NCBI RefSeq assembly: GCF_000705555.1
Contig: NZ_JMQN01000030.1
Coordinates: forward strand, 1 to 64,000
Direction: 5' to 3'
DNA length: 64,000 nucleotides
Origin: Marinobacterium lacunae
Lineage (GTDB): Bacteria; Pseudomonadota; Gammaproteobacteria; Pseudomonadales; Balneatricaceae
Positions 17,700 to 27,720 of this stretch are shown here, in pieces; position 1 is the first letter of the stretch, and each line of letters opens with the position of its first letter. The translations under genes and the position numbers were made by a program. Under the pieces are notes generated by a model. The model searched no databases. It worked only from the letters and a program-made list of their open reading frames with translations, and was not told the origin of the DNA.

Positions 17700-19046
17700 A
17701 TGAGTATTGCGATGAACCAAGCCGAAACCGCCGGGCTGACTCAGGCTCAGCTCGATGCTTACTGGATGCCTTACACCTCCAACCGCGAGTTCAAGGCGAA
17801 TCCCCGTATCGTGACCGCTGCCGAGGGCTCCTACCTGATCGATGCTGACGGTCGTCGAATTCTGGACGGTCTTTCCGGCCTCTGGACCTGCGGCGCCGGT
17901 CACAACCGACCGGAAATTGCCGAAGCGGTTGCCAAACAGCTGCAGACCCTGGATTACGCACCGGCATTTCAGTATGGCCACCCGCTGGCGTTCAAACTGG
18001 CGGAAAAGGTGGCATCGCTGGCGCCGGAAGGGCTGAACAAAGTGTTCTTCACCAACTCCGGTTCTGAGTCGTTCGATACCTCGACAAAAATTGCCCGGGC
18101 CTACTGGCGTCAGAAAGGCGAGGCCACCAAAACCCGCATCATTGGCCGTGCTAAGGGCTATCACGGTGCCAGCTGGGCCGGCATCAGCTTCGGTGGCATT
18201 GGCGGTAACCGCAAACTCTGGGGTCAGGCGATGGAATCCGATCACCTGAACCATACCTGGCGTCCGGAGATGGCGTTCTCCAAAGGGATGCCGGAACAGG
18301 GTGCTGATCTGGCCAATGAGCTGGAAGATCTGGTGGCACTGCATGATGCATCCAACATCGCAGCGGTTGTGGTTGAGCCCTTCTCCGGTTCGGCGGGGGT
18401 AATAGTACCGCCGGTGGGCTATCTCAAGCGCCTGCGCGAGATTTGCGACAAACATCGCATTCTGTTGATTTTCGATGAAGTCATCACAGGTTTCGGCCGT
18501 GCCGGTGCCATGTTCGGGGCCGATGCCTTCGGTGTGGTGCCGGATATGATCAACGTTGCCAAGCAGATCACCAACGGTGCTATTCCGATGGGTGCGGTGA
18601 TCGTCAAAGATGAGATCCATGATGCGTTCATGGAGGCGGGCGGTGCTCACTACAACGTAGAACTGCCGCATGGTTACACATACTCCGGCCATCCGGTTGC
18701 CTGTGCCGCGGCTCTGGCAGCCCTTGATGTACTCGAACGTGACCGTCTGATCCCGCGAGTTGCGGAGATGGCGCCTATCTTTGAAGAGAAGGTGCACAGT
18801 CTTAAGGGCTGCAAGCATGTAACCGATATCCGCAACTACGGATTTGCGGCGGGGCTGACGATTGCGGCCAAACCGGGTGAGCCGACCCGTCGTCCCTGGG
18901 AGATCGCGATGGCCTGCTGGGCGAAGGGACTTTACGTACGTTACGGCGGTGACACCCTGCAGCTGGGTCTGCCGTTTATCATCGAAACGGACGAGATCGA
19001 CCAGATCGTCAATATCCTCGGTGATGCACTGAACAGCGCCGACTGA
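17700..19046 (+). CDS. bauA: Omega-amino acid--pyruvate aminotransferase (beta-alanine transaminase)
   Basis: Class III PLP-dependent aminotransferase of 448 aa, closest by motif to BauA: YWMPYTSNREF, LSGLWTCGAGHNRPE, FFTNSGSESFDTS, DEVITGFGR and VAKQITNGAIPMGAV, whose lysine should bind PLP. It transfers the amino group of beta-alanine or a similar omega-amino acid to pyruvate, giving malonate semialdehyde and alanine. Two ATGs are possible (17700 and 17712), neither with a strong ribosome site. The dehydrogenase that takes the semialdehyde product follows 54 bases later. Expression is likely controlled by the divergent LysR protein. Confidence 0.92.
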   Translation: MSIAMNQAETAGLTQAQLDAYWMPYTSNREFKANPRIVTAAEGSYLIDADGRRILDGLSGLWTCGAGHNRPEIAEAVAKQLQTLDYAPAFQYGHPLAFKLAEKVASLAPEGLNKVFFTNSGSESFDTSTKIARAYWRQKGEATKTRIIGRAKGYHGASWAGISFGGIGGNRKLWGQAMESDHLNHTWRPEMAFSKGMPEQGADLANELEDLVALHDASNIAAVVVEPFSGSAGVIVPPVGYLKRLREICDKHRILLIFDEVITGFGRAGAMFGADAFGVVPDMINVAKQITNGAIPMGAVIVKDEIHDAFMEAGGAHYNVELPHGYTYSGHPVACAAALAALDVLERDRLIPRVAEMAPIFEEKVHSLKGCKHVTDIRNYGFAAGLTIAAKPGEPTRRPWEIAMACWAKGLYVRYGGDTLQLGLPFIIETDEIDQIVNILGDALNSAD

Positions 19047-19100
19047 TACGCAGTCGGCACTACATTTAAATAGAATAATCAGAGTGACAGGAGATCAGTT

Positions 19101-20594
19101 GTGACTCAGACAGTTGGACATTTCATTGGCGGCGAATCCGTATTGACCGAGGGCCGCACCCAGCCGATCTACAACCCCTCCACCGGGCAAATCTGTGGTG
19201 AGGTAGAGCTGGCCAGCGTCGAAACCGTCGAGCAGGCGATCGCCAACGCTCAGGCGGCTTACCCGGCCTGGCGCAACACGCCGCCAGCCAAGCGGGCTCA
19301 GGTGATGTTCCGCTTCAAGATGCTGCTTGAGCAGAAGTCGGACGAGATCTGTCAGGCGATCAGCCGTGAACACGGCAAGGTGCTGCACGATGCAGCCGGT
19401 GAGCTGCAGCGCGGTATCGAAAACGTCGAATTTGCCTGCGGTATTCCCCAGCTGCTCAAAGGTGAGCACAGCAAAAATGCTGGCCCAGCAATCGACAGCT
19501 GGAGCGAGTTCCAGCCGCTGGGCGTTGTGGCCGGTATCACGCCGTTCAACTTTCCGGCGATGGTACCGCTGTGGATGTGGCCGGCAGCGATCATGTGCGG
19601 CAACACCTTTGTGCTGAAGCCCTCCGAGCGTGACCCATCCAGTGCTCTTATGATCGCGCAGCTGGCGGTCGAGGCGGGGCTGCCGAAAGGGGTACTCAAC
19701 GTGGTCAATGGCGACAAGGAGGCGGTGGACACACTGCTTCAGTCACCGACAGTACAGGCGGTCAGCTTCGTCGGATCGACTCCGATTGCACACTACATCT
19801 ACGAACAGGCCGCTGCCCACGGCAAACGCTGTCAGGCGCTCGGTGGCGCTAAGAACCACTCTGTGCTGATGCCGGATGCGGATCTGGATAACGCCGTCAA
19901 CGCACTGATGGGCGCGGCCTACGGCTCCTGTGGCGAGCGCTGCATGGCGATATCGGTGGCGGTGGCTGTCGGTGACGAGATTGCCGATAAACTCGTGGCA
20001 TCGCTGAAGGATAAGATCGCCGGTCTCAAGGTCGGTTCAGGGCTTGATAACAGCAATGAGATGGGGCCGCTGATTACGGCGCAGGCACGTGATCGTGTAA
20101 AAGGCTACATCGATGCCGGTGTTGAGCAGGGCGCAGAGCTTGTCGTTGATGGGCGAGATATTGTCGTGCCCGGCCATGAGAATGGATTCTATGTCGGTGC
20201 TACCCTGTTCGACAAGGTGACCGAGAACATGACGATCTACACCGACGAGATATTCGGTCCGGTGTTGGTCGTGGTGCGAGTCGATAACCTGCAGCAGGCG
20301 ATCGATCTGATTAACCGCCATGAGTATGGCAACGGCACCTGTATCTTCACCCGCGACGGTGAAGCGGCGCGCTACTTCTGTGACCAGATCATGGTTGGCA
20401 TGGTGGGCGTCAACGTACCGCTGCCGGTGCCTGTTTCCTACCACAGCTTCGGTGGCTGGAAGCGGTCTCTGTTCGGTGATCTGAGCGCCTACGGTCCGGA
20501 TGCGATCCGCTTCTACACCCGACGCAAGACAATCACTCAGCGCTGGCCCTCCAGTGGCGTGCGTGAAGGTGTGACCTACTCCTTCCCAAGCTGA
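19101..20594 (+). CDS. mmsA: CoA-acylating methylmalonate/malonate-semialdehyde dehydrogenase
   Basis: Aldehyde dehydrogenase of 497 aa of the MmsA/IolA group, converting malonate or methylmalonate semialdehyde plus CoA and NAD+ to acetyl-CoA or propionyl-CoA with loss of CO2. Family marks are TPFNFPAMVPLWMWP, ALGGAKNHSVLMPDADL and the catalytic-cysteine segment YGSCGERCMA. The GTG start follows AGGAGA by 7 bases. With the transaminase upstream it forms a two-step route from beta-alanine to acetyl-CoA (BauC role). Confidence 0.93.
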   Translation: MTQTVGHFIGGESVLTEGRTQPIYNPSTGQICGEVELASVETVEQAIANAQAAYPAWRNTPPAKRAQVMFRFKMLLEQKSDEICQAISREHGKVLHDAAGELQRGIENVEFACGIPQLLKGEHSKNAGPAIDSWSEFQPLGVVAGITPFNFPAMVPLWMWPAAIMCGNTFVLKPSERDPSSALMIAQLAVEAGLPKGVLNVVNGDKEAVDTLLQSPTVQAVSFVGSTPIAHYIYEQAAAHGKRCQALGGAKNHSVLMPDADLDNAVNALMGAAYGSCGERCMAISVAVAVGDEIADKLVASLKDKIAGLKVGSGLDNSNEMGPLITAQARDRVKGYIDAGVEQGAELVVDGRDIVVPGHENGFYVGATLFDKVTENMTIYTDEIFGPVLVVVRVDNLQQAIDLINRHEYGNGTCIFTRDGEAARYFCDQIMVGMVGVNVPLPVPVSYHSFGGWKRSLFGDLSAYGPDAIRFYTRRKTITQRWPSSGVREGVTYSFPS

Positions 20595-20681
20595 GTTCTG
20601 TGCGCATCGTTGGAAGCCTGTGAGGCTTCCCGATATACTGCATATGCGAAATGACCGCGTCAGCGATCCTTCGTAACTTCT

Positions 20682-20710
20682 GGAAAGGGGGCCTTTTGGC
20701 CCCCTTTTCC
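20682..20710 (+). terminator. Terminator after mmsA, between convergent genes
   Basis: A 12-base arm GGAAAGGGGGCC, a TTTT loop and the matching GGCCCCC-TTTTCC arm form a long stable hairpin between mmsA and the convergent ectD. The tail is only weakly T-rich, but the position fits termination from either side. Confidence 0.7.
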
Positions 20711-20730
20711 ATTTAGGGTACGCCTTAGTG

Positions 20731-21651
20731 TTACACCGCTTTTTTCTGGGGCTCGGGCGCTAGCAGCGGCGAGAAGGTTTCGCGTGTGGCGAGAAACTCG
20801 GGCCGCGGCGTGTTGCCGTTGAAAGGCGCTACGACGCGGTTGGATACCGCGTTGTACACGAAGAACAGGTTACTGCGCGGGTTGGCCGTGATGTTCGAGT
20901 TGGAACCGTGCATCAGGTTGCAGTCGAACAGCAGTACAGAACCCGCTTTGGCGGCAGTCGAGCGCAGCCCGTAGCGCTGCTGAAAGGTCTCCAGTGAGGC
21001 GGTGTCCGGTGTGCCGACCGTCTGTGCCTTGAGTGACTTTCGATAGTAATCCTTGGGCGTTCTGCCGACGCAGCCGATAAAGGTGCGGTGGGAGCCGGGC
21101 ATGACCATCAGTGCGCCGTTGAATTCGGTATTGTCGGTCAGCAGAATCGACGCGCTCAGTGCCCGCATGCCTGGCATCCCGTCCTCCGCATGCCAGGTCT
21201 CGAAATCGGAATGCCAGTAAAATTCGCGGCCGTTGAAGCCGGGCTTGAAGTTCAGCCGCGACTGATGGATATACAGGTCGTCATCAAGGATGAAGCGTGC
21301 GATGTCAGCGATGCGTGGGTCGGTGGCAACCTGGCTGAAAAGGGCGTTGTTGCGGTGGATCTGAAACACCGAGCGTAGCGCCTGGCTCTCAGGCTCGGTA
21401 ACGGCCGCTTCAGTTGCCAGCAGTGCTTCATCCTGCTGCATGGCATCCAGCTCCGCTAAAAAGCGTTTAACCTCGCTCTGGCTGAACAGGTTGGGCAGCA
21501 GCAGGTAGCCGTCTCGGTCGTACTGGTGCAACTGTGCTTCGCTGATAGGGGCGTTGTTGAGCGTATTACCGTGAAACACGGGCTCTTTGCGCTCGATTAG
21601 CAAGGGTTCTTCTATGTCTCGCGAGGGATAGAGATCCTCGAAAGTACTCAT
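20731..21651 (-). CDS. ectD: Ectoine 5-hydroxylase
   Basis: Fe(II)/2-oxoglutarate dioxygenase of 306 aa that hydroxylates ectoine to 5-hydroxyectoine. The EctD signature FYWHSDFETWHAEDGMP is at residues 144-160. The iron ligands H147, D149 and H248 (LMHGSNSN) match the spacing of characterised EctD enzymes almost exactly. No ectABC genes are nearby, so ectoine must be made from another locus or imported. The gene stands alone on the minus strand, followed by a terminator hairpin shared with mmsA. Confidence 0.94.
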   Translation of the reverse strand: MSTFEDLYPSRDIEEPLLIERKEPVFHGNTLNNAPISEAQLHQYDRDGYLLLPNLFSQSEVKRFLAELDAMQQDEALLATEAAVTEPESQALRSVFQIHRNNALFSQVATDPRIADIARFILDDDLYIHQSRLNFKPGFNGREFYWHSDFETWHAEDGMPGMRALSASILLTDNTEFNGALMVMPGSHRTFIGCVGRTPKDYYRKSLKAQTVGTPDTASLETFQQRYGLRSTAAKAGSVLLFDCNLMHGSNSNITANPRSNLFFVYNAVSNRVVAPFNGNTPRPEFLATRETFSPLLAPEPQKKAV

Positions 21652-22018
21652 TTCACTCCTCCTTTCGTTCGTGCACCGGCCGATGACCCCAGGGGACGAG
21701 TGGCGGTGCTCTGATTGTCGGGTATTGTGACGAGTTGCATGCGGCGGCGATGAAGACCGGGCCGTGATGTCGATAGCGCTGGGTCTGTTGAGTGTGCCGC
21801 CGAAGCGGAGTTGGGACGGCTCGCGTGATCAGTCAGGCCCTTGCCGGGCCCAGAGAGGAGACACCGTTTATCGTTAGAGCGGGTATAGCACCTGTTGGAA
21901 AGGGCGCTGCCGTCAGTGAACCGGCATCTCCCGTGTGGCCGTCATCATGAAGCGCAACAACTCCTCATGACTCGCGCTGTATTCTCCAGCATGAGCCACG
22001 AAGAGTCAAAACGGGGCC
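21652..22018. other. Gene-free stretch between ectD and the mutarotase gene
   Basis: About 370 bases without a convincing gene. The part next to ectD (roughly 21652-21760) must hold its promoter and leader. A 90-codon plus-strand frame beginning near 21895 overlaps the end of the mutarotase gene and has no family features. No hairpin terminator or RNA gene could be recognised. Confidence 0.5.
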
Positions 22019-22912
22019 TCAATCGACCGACAGCGGTGTGGATGTCAGCTCCATTACCAGAGCGTGGCAGGTATCAGGCGGGATCGATACGGCGTTCTGC
22101 AGCGCGTTGCCCGATTCGATACAGATATAGCGGGTTGAGGCCTCGGCTCCTATATCCTCGATGGTAGCGGCCACCGCCTGACCCGGGTTCCAGACAATGG
22201 TGGATTCGCTGCTGCGCTTGTCGATTGTAATGACACGCCCCAATCCGTTATCGATCAGCCTGAGGTTGGATTCTGCATGGTCATAGACCCGATCCAGCGG
22301 CGGCGTCGGGGTCAGTTCCTCCTGTTGAGGTTTAACCGCAAACCCTTCCAGCTTGTCGCGGTATCGGCAGTCCTTTAAGCCCTCGATCTGAATCTTGTCG
22401 GTGCCGCTCACAGAAAAATAGGTATGCAACGCTTCCGTAATCACAACACTATGGGGGCCTGTATTACGGGTGGTCAGCGTCAGTTTCAGCGTCGTGCCGA
22501 GTTCGATATCCAGAGTGAGATCAAAGGGAGTTGGCCAGAGCCCTTCGGTGGTAGCCGATTCGGTAAGCCCAAGCTGGATATGGGTTTTTTCATCGTCGGC
22601 GAAGCTGGAGCGAACCTGCCAGAGTGCGTTGCGGGCAAAACCGTGCGCAGGCTTGTCGGCATCTTCGGCATGATCGCCAAACCAGGGCCAGCATACGGGG
22701 ATACCGCCGCGAATCGATTTGCCCTGCTGATACAGGGACAAGGGGCTTACCCACAGAAGATCGGGCTGCCCGGTGGGTGTGTAGCTCAGCACCTGTGCAC
22801 CCTGTAGCGAGATAACGGCGCGCCCGGCTGGAGATGACAACTCACACAGCGGTAGTTGACCGGGGCCTGGGTGGAAACAAACGCGCTCCGGCAGGGTGAA
22901 GGATTCGAACAT
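22019..22912 (-). CDS. D-hexose-6-phosphate mutarotase (YeaD-like aldose 1-epimerase)
   Basis: Galactose-mutarotase-fold protein of 297 aa that interconverts the alpha and beta anomers of hexose 6-phosphates. It shows SPLSLYQQGKSIRGGIPVCWPWFG near residues 65-90 (here split as SPLSLYQQGKSIRGG and IPVCWPWFG), HGFARNALWQV with a conserved histidine, and EALHTYFSVSG, all typical of the YeaD group. The ATG at 22912 with AGAGG 5 bases upstream is preferred to an in-frame start 8 codons earlier. It is a stand-alone gene next to the glucosylglycerate and hexR region, consistent with glucose-phosphate metabolism. Confidence 0.88.
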   Translation of the reverse strand: MFESFTLPERVCFHPGPGQLPLCELSSPAGRAVISLQGAQVLSYTPTGQPDLLWVSPLSLYQQGKSIRGGIPVCWPWFGDHAEDADKPAHGFARNALWQVRSSFADDEKTHIQLGLTESATTEGLWPTPFDLTLDIELGTTLKLTLTTRNTGPHSVVITEALHTYFSVSGTDKIQIEGLKDCRYRDKLEGFAVKPQQEELTPTPPLDRVYDHAESNLRLIDNGLGRVITIDKRSSESTIVWNPGQAVAATIEDIGAEASTRYICIESGNALQNAVSIPPDTCHALVMELTSTPLSVD

Positions 22913-23079
22913 TCCAACCTCTCGATACGGGTACATATTCAGGAACGGCCATACTACAGTAGTGCAGGTGTTGCTGCAGGTTCAGGATAGGCTGTTGATC
23001 CTCAGATTGCCTGTTGGAACCGGCTCACAGACGTGTGTTCTGTGCAAAGACTGCACACAACAGAAAGGAAGGCAAAAAT

Positions 23080-23487
23080 ATGGATGCTGTATATCGGGGA
23101 GGCTGTCTGTGCAATCAGGTGGCATTTGAGATCAAAGGTGGGTTCGATGCATTTTTCCTGTGCCATTGCGGGCATTGTCGCAAGGATACGGGATCGGCCC
23201 ATGCGTCGAATCTGTTCTCCTCCAGCGCACAGCTACGCTGGCTTAAGGGCGAACAGAATGTGCAGTGCTATCAGGTGCCTGATACCCGGCACGTAAAGAG
23301 CTTTTGTTCGCACTGCGGTTCTGCGCTGCCCACTATTCAGGAGGAGGGGGCTATGCTTGTGGTTCCGGCTGGATCCCTCGATACGCCCGTTTCCATAACG
23401 CCCAATGCACATATATTCGTTGCCGATAAAGCCAATTGGGATGAGCAATTGGAGCGTGTGCCCCGTATCGATGGTGCGCCCGTTTAA
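23080..23487 (+). CDS. GFA-family (CENP-V/GFA) zinc protein 1
   Basis: Small protein of 135 aa with the Mss4-like fold of the glutathione-dependent formaldehyde-activating family. Zinc ligands are visible in GGCLCNQVAF, CHCGHCRKDTGSAHASN and FCSHCGSALP. AAAGGAAGG stands 7 bases before the ATG. The family is widespread and mostly without proven function. It is followed 34 bases later by a second, diverged member, so the pair is likely co-transcribed. Confidence 0.85.
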   Translation: MDAVYRGGCLCNQVAFEIKGGFDAFFLCHCGHCRKDTGSAHASNLFSSSAQLRWLKGEQNVQCYQVPDTRHVKSFCSHCGSALPTIQEEGAMLVVPAGSLDTPVSITPNAHIFVADKANWDEQLERVPRIDGAPV

Positions 23488-23521
23488 GACCAACCGTTAC
23501 CGATCATTCAAGGAGAGCATG

Positions 23522-23944
23522 ATGAGTAAGACCGTTGAAGCCCGGGGCCCGTGCCTGTGTGGGGCCGTTACCCTTGAGGCTAAATCGATGTCCCTGCATC
23601 TGGGGACCTGCCACTGCAGTATCTGCCGTAAATGGGGTGGTGGGCCGATGTTCGCTGTGGATTGTGGCACGGATGTGAGCTTTTCAGGCGCAGAGCATGT
23701 CGCGCGATTTTCGTCGTCCGACTGGGCCGAGCGCGGGTTCTGCTCGCACTGCGGAACCCACCTGTTTTACCGGCTCAAGGAGAGCGGCCAGTATATTGTG
23801 CCCGCGGGCCTGATGGAGTTCCCAGAGGCTCCGGTATTTGATCACCAGATCTTCATCGACGAAAAGCCCGCCTACTATGACTTCGCCAATCAGACCAAAA
23901 CTATGACCGGTGCTGAGGTGTTCGCGCAGTTCTCGCAAGAGTAG
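23522..23944 (+). CDS. GFA-family (CENP-V/GFA) zinc protein 2
   Basis: Protein of 140 aa in the same zinc-binding family as its upstream neighbour, with PCLCGAVTLEA, CHCSICRKWGGGPMF and FCSHCGTHLFY as the cysteine blocks. AGGAG lies 6 bases before this ATG; another ATG directly in front is too close to the ribosome site. Sequence identity to the first copy is limited to the metal sites, so the duplication is old or the pair was assembled. No catalytic role can be given. Confidence 0.85.
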   Translation: MSKTVEARGPCLCGAVTLEAKSMSLHLGTCHCSICRKWGGGPMFAVDCGTDVSFSGAEHVARFSSSDWAERGFCSHCGTHLFYRLKESGQYIVPAGLMEFPEAPVFDHQIFIDEKPAYYDFANQTKTMTGAEVFAQFSQE

Positions 23945-23951
23945 CGGTCGA

Positions 23952-24638
23952 TCACTTTTCCGGCTCGACAATAAACGGCAGGGTACGGCGCTGGTACTCG
24001 GGGCGCTGTAGCCTGCTCCTAAGCCCGACGAACGTGTTCAAGGTCGATTGCAGGCTCTGATCGCGAACGATCCAGCGGGGAATCTTGCCTGCCGGGTCGA
24101 TGACACCCTGATAACGAATGTGAACGCGACCATCCGTTAATGGGGTTAGGGTCCATGTTGCTTTCAGGTACTTAACCTGAATGCCGGGTTTGCGAAGTGA
24201 AGGGCGGTAGTCGTTTGCGACTTCAAGGGTCAGTCGCTGCTGTGCATCCTGAGAGATGGTCGAGCGGGTCAATACCCAGCGCTCCTGAACCATAAAGAAA
24301 CCCTTGATGTGCGTTTCGACCAGGCTGTCGGTTTCGGAATAGCGAATCACTTCATCCACCGATTTGACGCGGTCGATCCAGGTATCGGCCTTTTCGGTAT
24401 CCCGTAGCAGGTTAATAAACGCAGATAGGGTCGTGGTGAGCGTGGTGTCGGCGCGGATTTCGGTCAGCCCCGAGGGCTCCAGCGTGCGGTAGTCTACGCT
24501 GATCTGCTGCTGGGTTTTCCAGTGCTGCCACGGCTGGGCGTAGCCGTAGCGGGCGCTCATCAGCAGAACGATGAGCAGCACGCCAACCCACCATGGGCTG
24601 TAGCATTTGCACAGGGATCTGGACGGGGCAGCAGACAT
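23952..24638 (-). CDS. START-domain lipid-binding protein
   Basis: Secreted or periplasmic protein of 228 aa. The first 35 residues contain a hydrophobic signal/anchor (WWVGVLLIVLLMSARYGYAQ). The rest has the layout of a bacterial START domain: TLTTTLSAFINLLRDTEKAD, VKSVDEVIRYSETDS, a central KATWTLTPL strand and a C-terminal helix after WIVRDQSLQSTL. START proteins bind a lipid or other hydrophobic ligand in a helix-grip fold. It follows the glucosylglycerate phosphorylase gene by 33 bases and looks co-transcribed, although no functional link to that sugar is obvious. Confidence 0.75.
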   Translation of the reverse strand: MSAAPSRSLCKCYSPWWVGVLLIVLLMSARYGYAQPWQHWKTQQQISVDYRTLEPSGLTEIRADTTLTTTLSAFINLLRDTEKADTWIDRVKSVDEVIRYSETDSLVETHIKGFFMVQERWVLTRSTISQDAQQRLTLEVANDYRPSLRKPGIQVKYLKATWTLTPLTDGRVHIRYQGVIDPAGKIPRWIVRDQSLQSTLNTFVGLRSRLQRPEYQRRTLPFIVEPEK

Positions 24639-24671
24639 GGGCGTCCCCTCCTCGTTGATAAAGAGCTTGCC

Positions 24672-26414
24672 CTAACCCTGAGTATTGCACAGCCACATGC
24701 TTTGGTAGGGCTGTAGCGTGAGCGTGGCGAAACGGTCGGTAAACTCCATGCCGCTGATAAGGTCGGTCCATTTGTCTGCGATGGGAAGATTTACCTCGCC
24801 AAGCGATACCTGCCGTGGGCAGTTGGTGACGTTGGTGATTGCAAAGATGTGCTGTTGACGGTCCAGACTCTGGCGCCAGAGCGCCAGTATGTGATCGCCC
24901 AGTTGCAGTGTGTACTGCACCGCATTGGGATGGAACGCCTTCTGCTTGATACGCAGATCGATCAGCTTTTTCAGCCGGCCGAGTACCCGGGCCTGTGCGG
25001 TTTCCGGGTCATTCAGCTTATCTTCCAATATCTGGCGATCCCACTGATGGCGGTTGATGGCGCGATTGTGTTGCGAAAGCTCCACGCGACGCTCGTCATT
25101 GGGGGTCGCAAGGAAACTGTGGATATAGAACGCCGGGATTCCCTCCATTGCCAGCATGACGGTATGGGCGCAGATGAAGCGCTCGATCTGCCAGTCGTCC
25201 GCCCCGCTTTGTGTGCCGCGCATCGCCTCGAACAGCGCGATGTTGATCTCGTAGGGGCGCGCCTGACCCGTTGCGAGGGTTCGCCATGACACTCGGGCGC
25301 CGAACCCTTCCAGCGTGCGCACCAGCTGGTTGAGTTCATGCTCGCTGAGCAGCCCCTCGGCAGGGCGTAGACCGATACCGTCGTGGGAGGCGATGAAGTT
25401 CAGGTAGCAGGTGCCCTGCTGAGTGGGGGGCATACTCATCAGCCAGTCGCGCAACGCGCGGCAATCGCCCGTGATCAGTGTATTGACCAGAAGCGGCGGC
25501 AGCGGGAAGTTGTAAACAGTATGCGCTTCGTTGGCGTTACCGAAGTAGGAGAGGTTCTCCTGTTTCGGGATGTTGGTTTCGGTAATGATGATGGTGCCGG
25601 GCGAGGCGTGCTCGACCAGCAGCCGGAGCAAACGGATGATCTCGTGCGTCTGGGGCAGGTTGATGCAGGTAGTTCCCAGCTCTTTCCACAAGAACGCGAC
25701 GGCATCCAGGCGGAAGATGCGCACCCCATGATCCAGGTATTGGCGCACTATGCCCGCGAACTCCAGTAAAACCGTGGGGTTTGAGAAGTCCAGATCGATC
25801 TGGTCGTGGCTGAAGGTGCACCAGACATAGCGGGTGCCGTTGAGTGTTTCCACCTCTTTCAGCAGAGGGGAGGTGCGCGGTCTCACCACCATGCTGAGAT
25901 CGTCGTCGGGCGATGCAAGGCGAAAGTAGTTCTGCCCCGGGTCGCGCCCGGCTTTGAAGTTTTCGAACCAGAGGCTGCGGCTCGAGCAGTGGTTGATCAC
26001 AAGGTCTGACATCAGGTCGAATTCGGAGGCGATCGCCTCCACATCTTTCCAGTCGCCCAGCGCGTCATTAACCTCAACGTAGTTGATCACCGAGAAGCCG
26101 TCGTCGGAGCTCCACGGAAAGAAGGGCAGAATGTGCACAGCACTCACGCAGCCGTGAAGGTGCTCGTGCAGAAACCGGCGCAATGTCCTTAACGGCTTCT
26201 CATTGGGGCACAGCAGGCTATCGCCGTAGGTGATCAGAAGAATGTCTTCCTGATCCCAAAGGTTGCTATGGGGCTCGGGCATAGAGCAGTCGGCGCTTAA
26301 CGCCATCTTCTCGATCAGTTGCTCAGCTAGCGAGCTGTTGTCGTTGCCGCCGTAAATTCTGTCCAGATGGGCGGTCACCCTCTGGCGCAGCAGCTCCAGA
26401 TCGGCCTGACTCAT
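24672..26414 (-). CDS. GH13_18 glucosylglycerate/sucrose phosphorylase
   Basis: Glycoside phosphorylase of 580 aa in the sucrose-phosphorylase subfamily. Catalytic blocks are visible: nucleophile Asp in [12 protein letters not shown], acid/base Glu in ITETNIP, and the third carboxylate in ASHDGIG. Enzymes of this subfamily cleave sucrose, sucrose 6-phosphate or glucosylglycerate with phosphate to give glucose 1-phosphate. Its start overlaps the stop of the glucosyl-3-phosphoglycerate synthase gene (ATGA), so glucosylglycerate phosphorylase (the YcjM-type activity) is the best call, recovering glucose 1-phosphate and glycerate when the osmolyte is no longer needed. Confidence 0.85.
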   Translation of the reverse strand: MSQADLELLRQRVTAHLDRIYGGNDNSSLAEQLIEKMALSADCSMPEPHSNLWDQEDILLITYGDSLLCPNEKPLRTLRRFLHEHLHGCVSAVHILPFFPWSSDDGFSVINYVEVNDALGDWKDVEAIASEFDLMSDLVINHCSSRSLWFENFKAGRDPGQNYFRLASPDDDLSMVVRPRTSPLLKEVETLNGTRYVWCTFSHDQIDLDFSNPTVLLEFAGIVRQYLDHGVRIFRLDAVAFLWKELGTTCINLPQTHEIIRLLRLLVEHASPGTIIITETNIPKQENLSYFGNANEAHTVYNFPLPPLLVNTLITGDCRALRDWLMSMPPTQQGTCYLNFIASHDGIGLRPAEGLLSEHELNQLVRTLEGFGARVSWRTLATGQARPYEINIALFEAMRGTQSGADDWQIERFICAHTVMLAMEGIPAFYIHSFLATPNDERRVELSQHNRAINRHQWDRQILEDKLNDPETAQARVLGRLKKLIDLRIKQKAFHPNAVQYTLQLGDHILALWRQSLDRQQHIFAITNVTNCPRQVSLGEVNLPIADKWTDLISGMEFTDRFATLTLQPYQSMWLCNTQG

Positions 26415-27634
26415 GATGAGAACTCCGCGGTGTCGGCCTCGACTGCTTCCACAAGACGATCGAAAACATCCGGTACTGCGCTGATGACACGGTTCCAGCT
26501 GGGTATAAAGGGGGTTTCCATCGGCTTGCTGAGGAAATCCTCGCCAGCGCGCATCACGTTGCGCGAGAACATCTCAACCGCGAGCTCTTCACTGTGGATA
26601 TCGAACTCCAGTCCGTTGATCAGCGCGTCGTTGCGATAGGTCTCGACAAAGTCCAGTGCGATACGGAAGTAGGTGGCCTTGATGGTGCGGAAGGTTTCGG
26701 TATTAAAGACCACGCCTTGAGTTGCCAGTTTACGGAACATCGATTTGCTGATGTCGATCGACATCTTGGAGAGTCCCGCTTCGGCATTCTCGGCCGACAT
26801 CGGCTGGTGTTTGTGATCGTATGTTTGGGCAATATCCACCTGGCAGATTCGGTTGTGAGAGTAGTTGCGGTTCATCTCCGAGAGCATCCCCACCTCAAGC
26901 CCCCAATCGCTGGGGATACGGATATCGTTGATAACGTCGCGACGGAATGAAAACTCCCCGGCCAGTGGGTATCGAAAGGAGTCCATGAAGTCCAGATACT
27001 CCATCGGCCCCAGCACCTTTTTCAGCGCTCGAATCAACGGGGTGACGAGCAGGCGGCTGACGCGACCGTTGATGCGCCCGCTGGCTACGCGTGCATAGTA
27101 GCCTTTGCAGAATTCGTAGTTGAAGTTGGGGTTGGCGACCGGATAGATCAGGCGGGCAAGCAGGCTGCGATCGTAGGTCAGAATATCGCAGTCGTGCAGG
27201 GCGACCGACTCGGCGCGTCCGGTGGCGAGCACATAACCCAGACAGTACCAAACATTACGACCCTTGCCCGGTTCGCGCGGGGCGAGATCCAGATCGCTCA
27301 GCAGCTTGTCGATCTCCCTAAGGCGGGGGCCGTCGTTCCAGAGTACGCGGTGGTGCTGGGGCAGGCGGTCGAAAAACGCCAAGGCGTTACGGTATTGCTG
27401 TTCATCGGCGCGGTCGAGACCGATCACGATCTCGCTCAGGTAGGGAACCTGCGCCAGCTGATCGATGATGGGCGAGAGTGCCGGGCCTTCAAGTTCGGAG
27501 TAGAGCGAAGGCAGCACCAGCGACATGGGGCGTCGGCGGCCATAGTGGGTCAGCTCCTGTTCGAGCTCATCAAGAGGACGGTCACACAGGTTATGCAGGG
27601 TCGTAATGACACCATTCTGATAAAAGTCGCCCAT
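26411..27634 (-). CDS. gpgS: Glucosyl-3-phosphoglycerate synthase
   Basis: GT-A-fold retaining glycosyltransferase of 407 aa that joins glucose from an NDP-glucose donor to 3-phosphoglycerate. The segments [25 protein letters not shown] and the metal-binding DCD in [10 protein letters not shown] are typical of the GpgS group, as is the later [10 protein letters not shown] block. AGGAG stands 6 bases before the ATG. The product is dephosphorylated by the phosphatase encoded upstream, giving the compatible solute glucosylglycerate, used under salt stress or nitrogen limitation. Confidence 0.9.
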   Translation of the reverse strand: MGDFYQNGVITTLHNLCDRPLDELEQELTHYGRRRPMSLVLPSLYSELEGPALSPIIDQLAQVPYLSEIVIGLDRADEQQYRNALAFFDRLPQHHRVLWNDGPRLREIDKLLSDLDLAPREPGKGRNVWYCLGYVLATGRAESVALHDCDILTYDRSLLARLIYPVANPNFNYEFCKGYYARVASGRINGRVSRLLVTPLIRALKKVLGPMEYLDFMDSFRYPLAGEFSFRRDVINDIRIPSDWGLEVGMLSEMNRNYSHNRICQVDIAQTYDHKHQPMSAENAEAGLSKMSIDISKSMFRKLATQGVVFNTETFRTIKATYFRIALDFVETYRNDALINGLEFDIHSEELAVEMFSRNVMRAGEDFLSKPMETPFIPSWNRVISAVPDVFDRLVEAVEADTAEFSS

Positions 27635-27720
27635 TACTTTCTCCTGTCAGGCAGTGCGCAGCGGCGCTTTAAAGCTCTGTGAGCTCCTGGTCAGGCGGCT
27701 GAAAAACATTAATCCGTTGC

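Noticed and set aside
17655-18818. Long open frame antisense to bauA (about 387 codons, minus strand)
   Set aside because: It mirrors a strongly conserved transaminase gene in GC-rich codons, has no domain or ribosome site, and its composition is that of a shadow frame.
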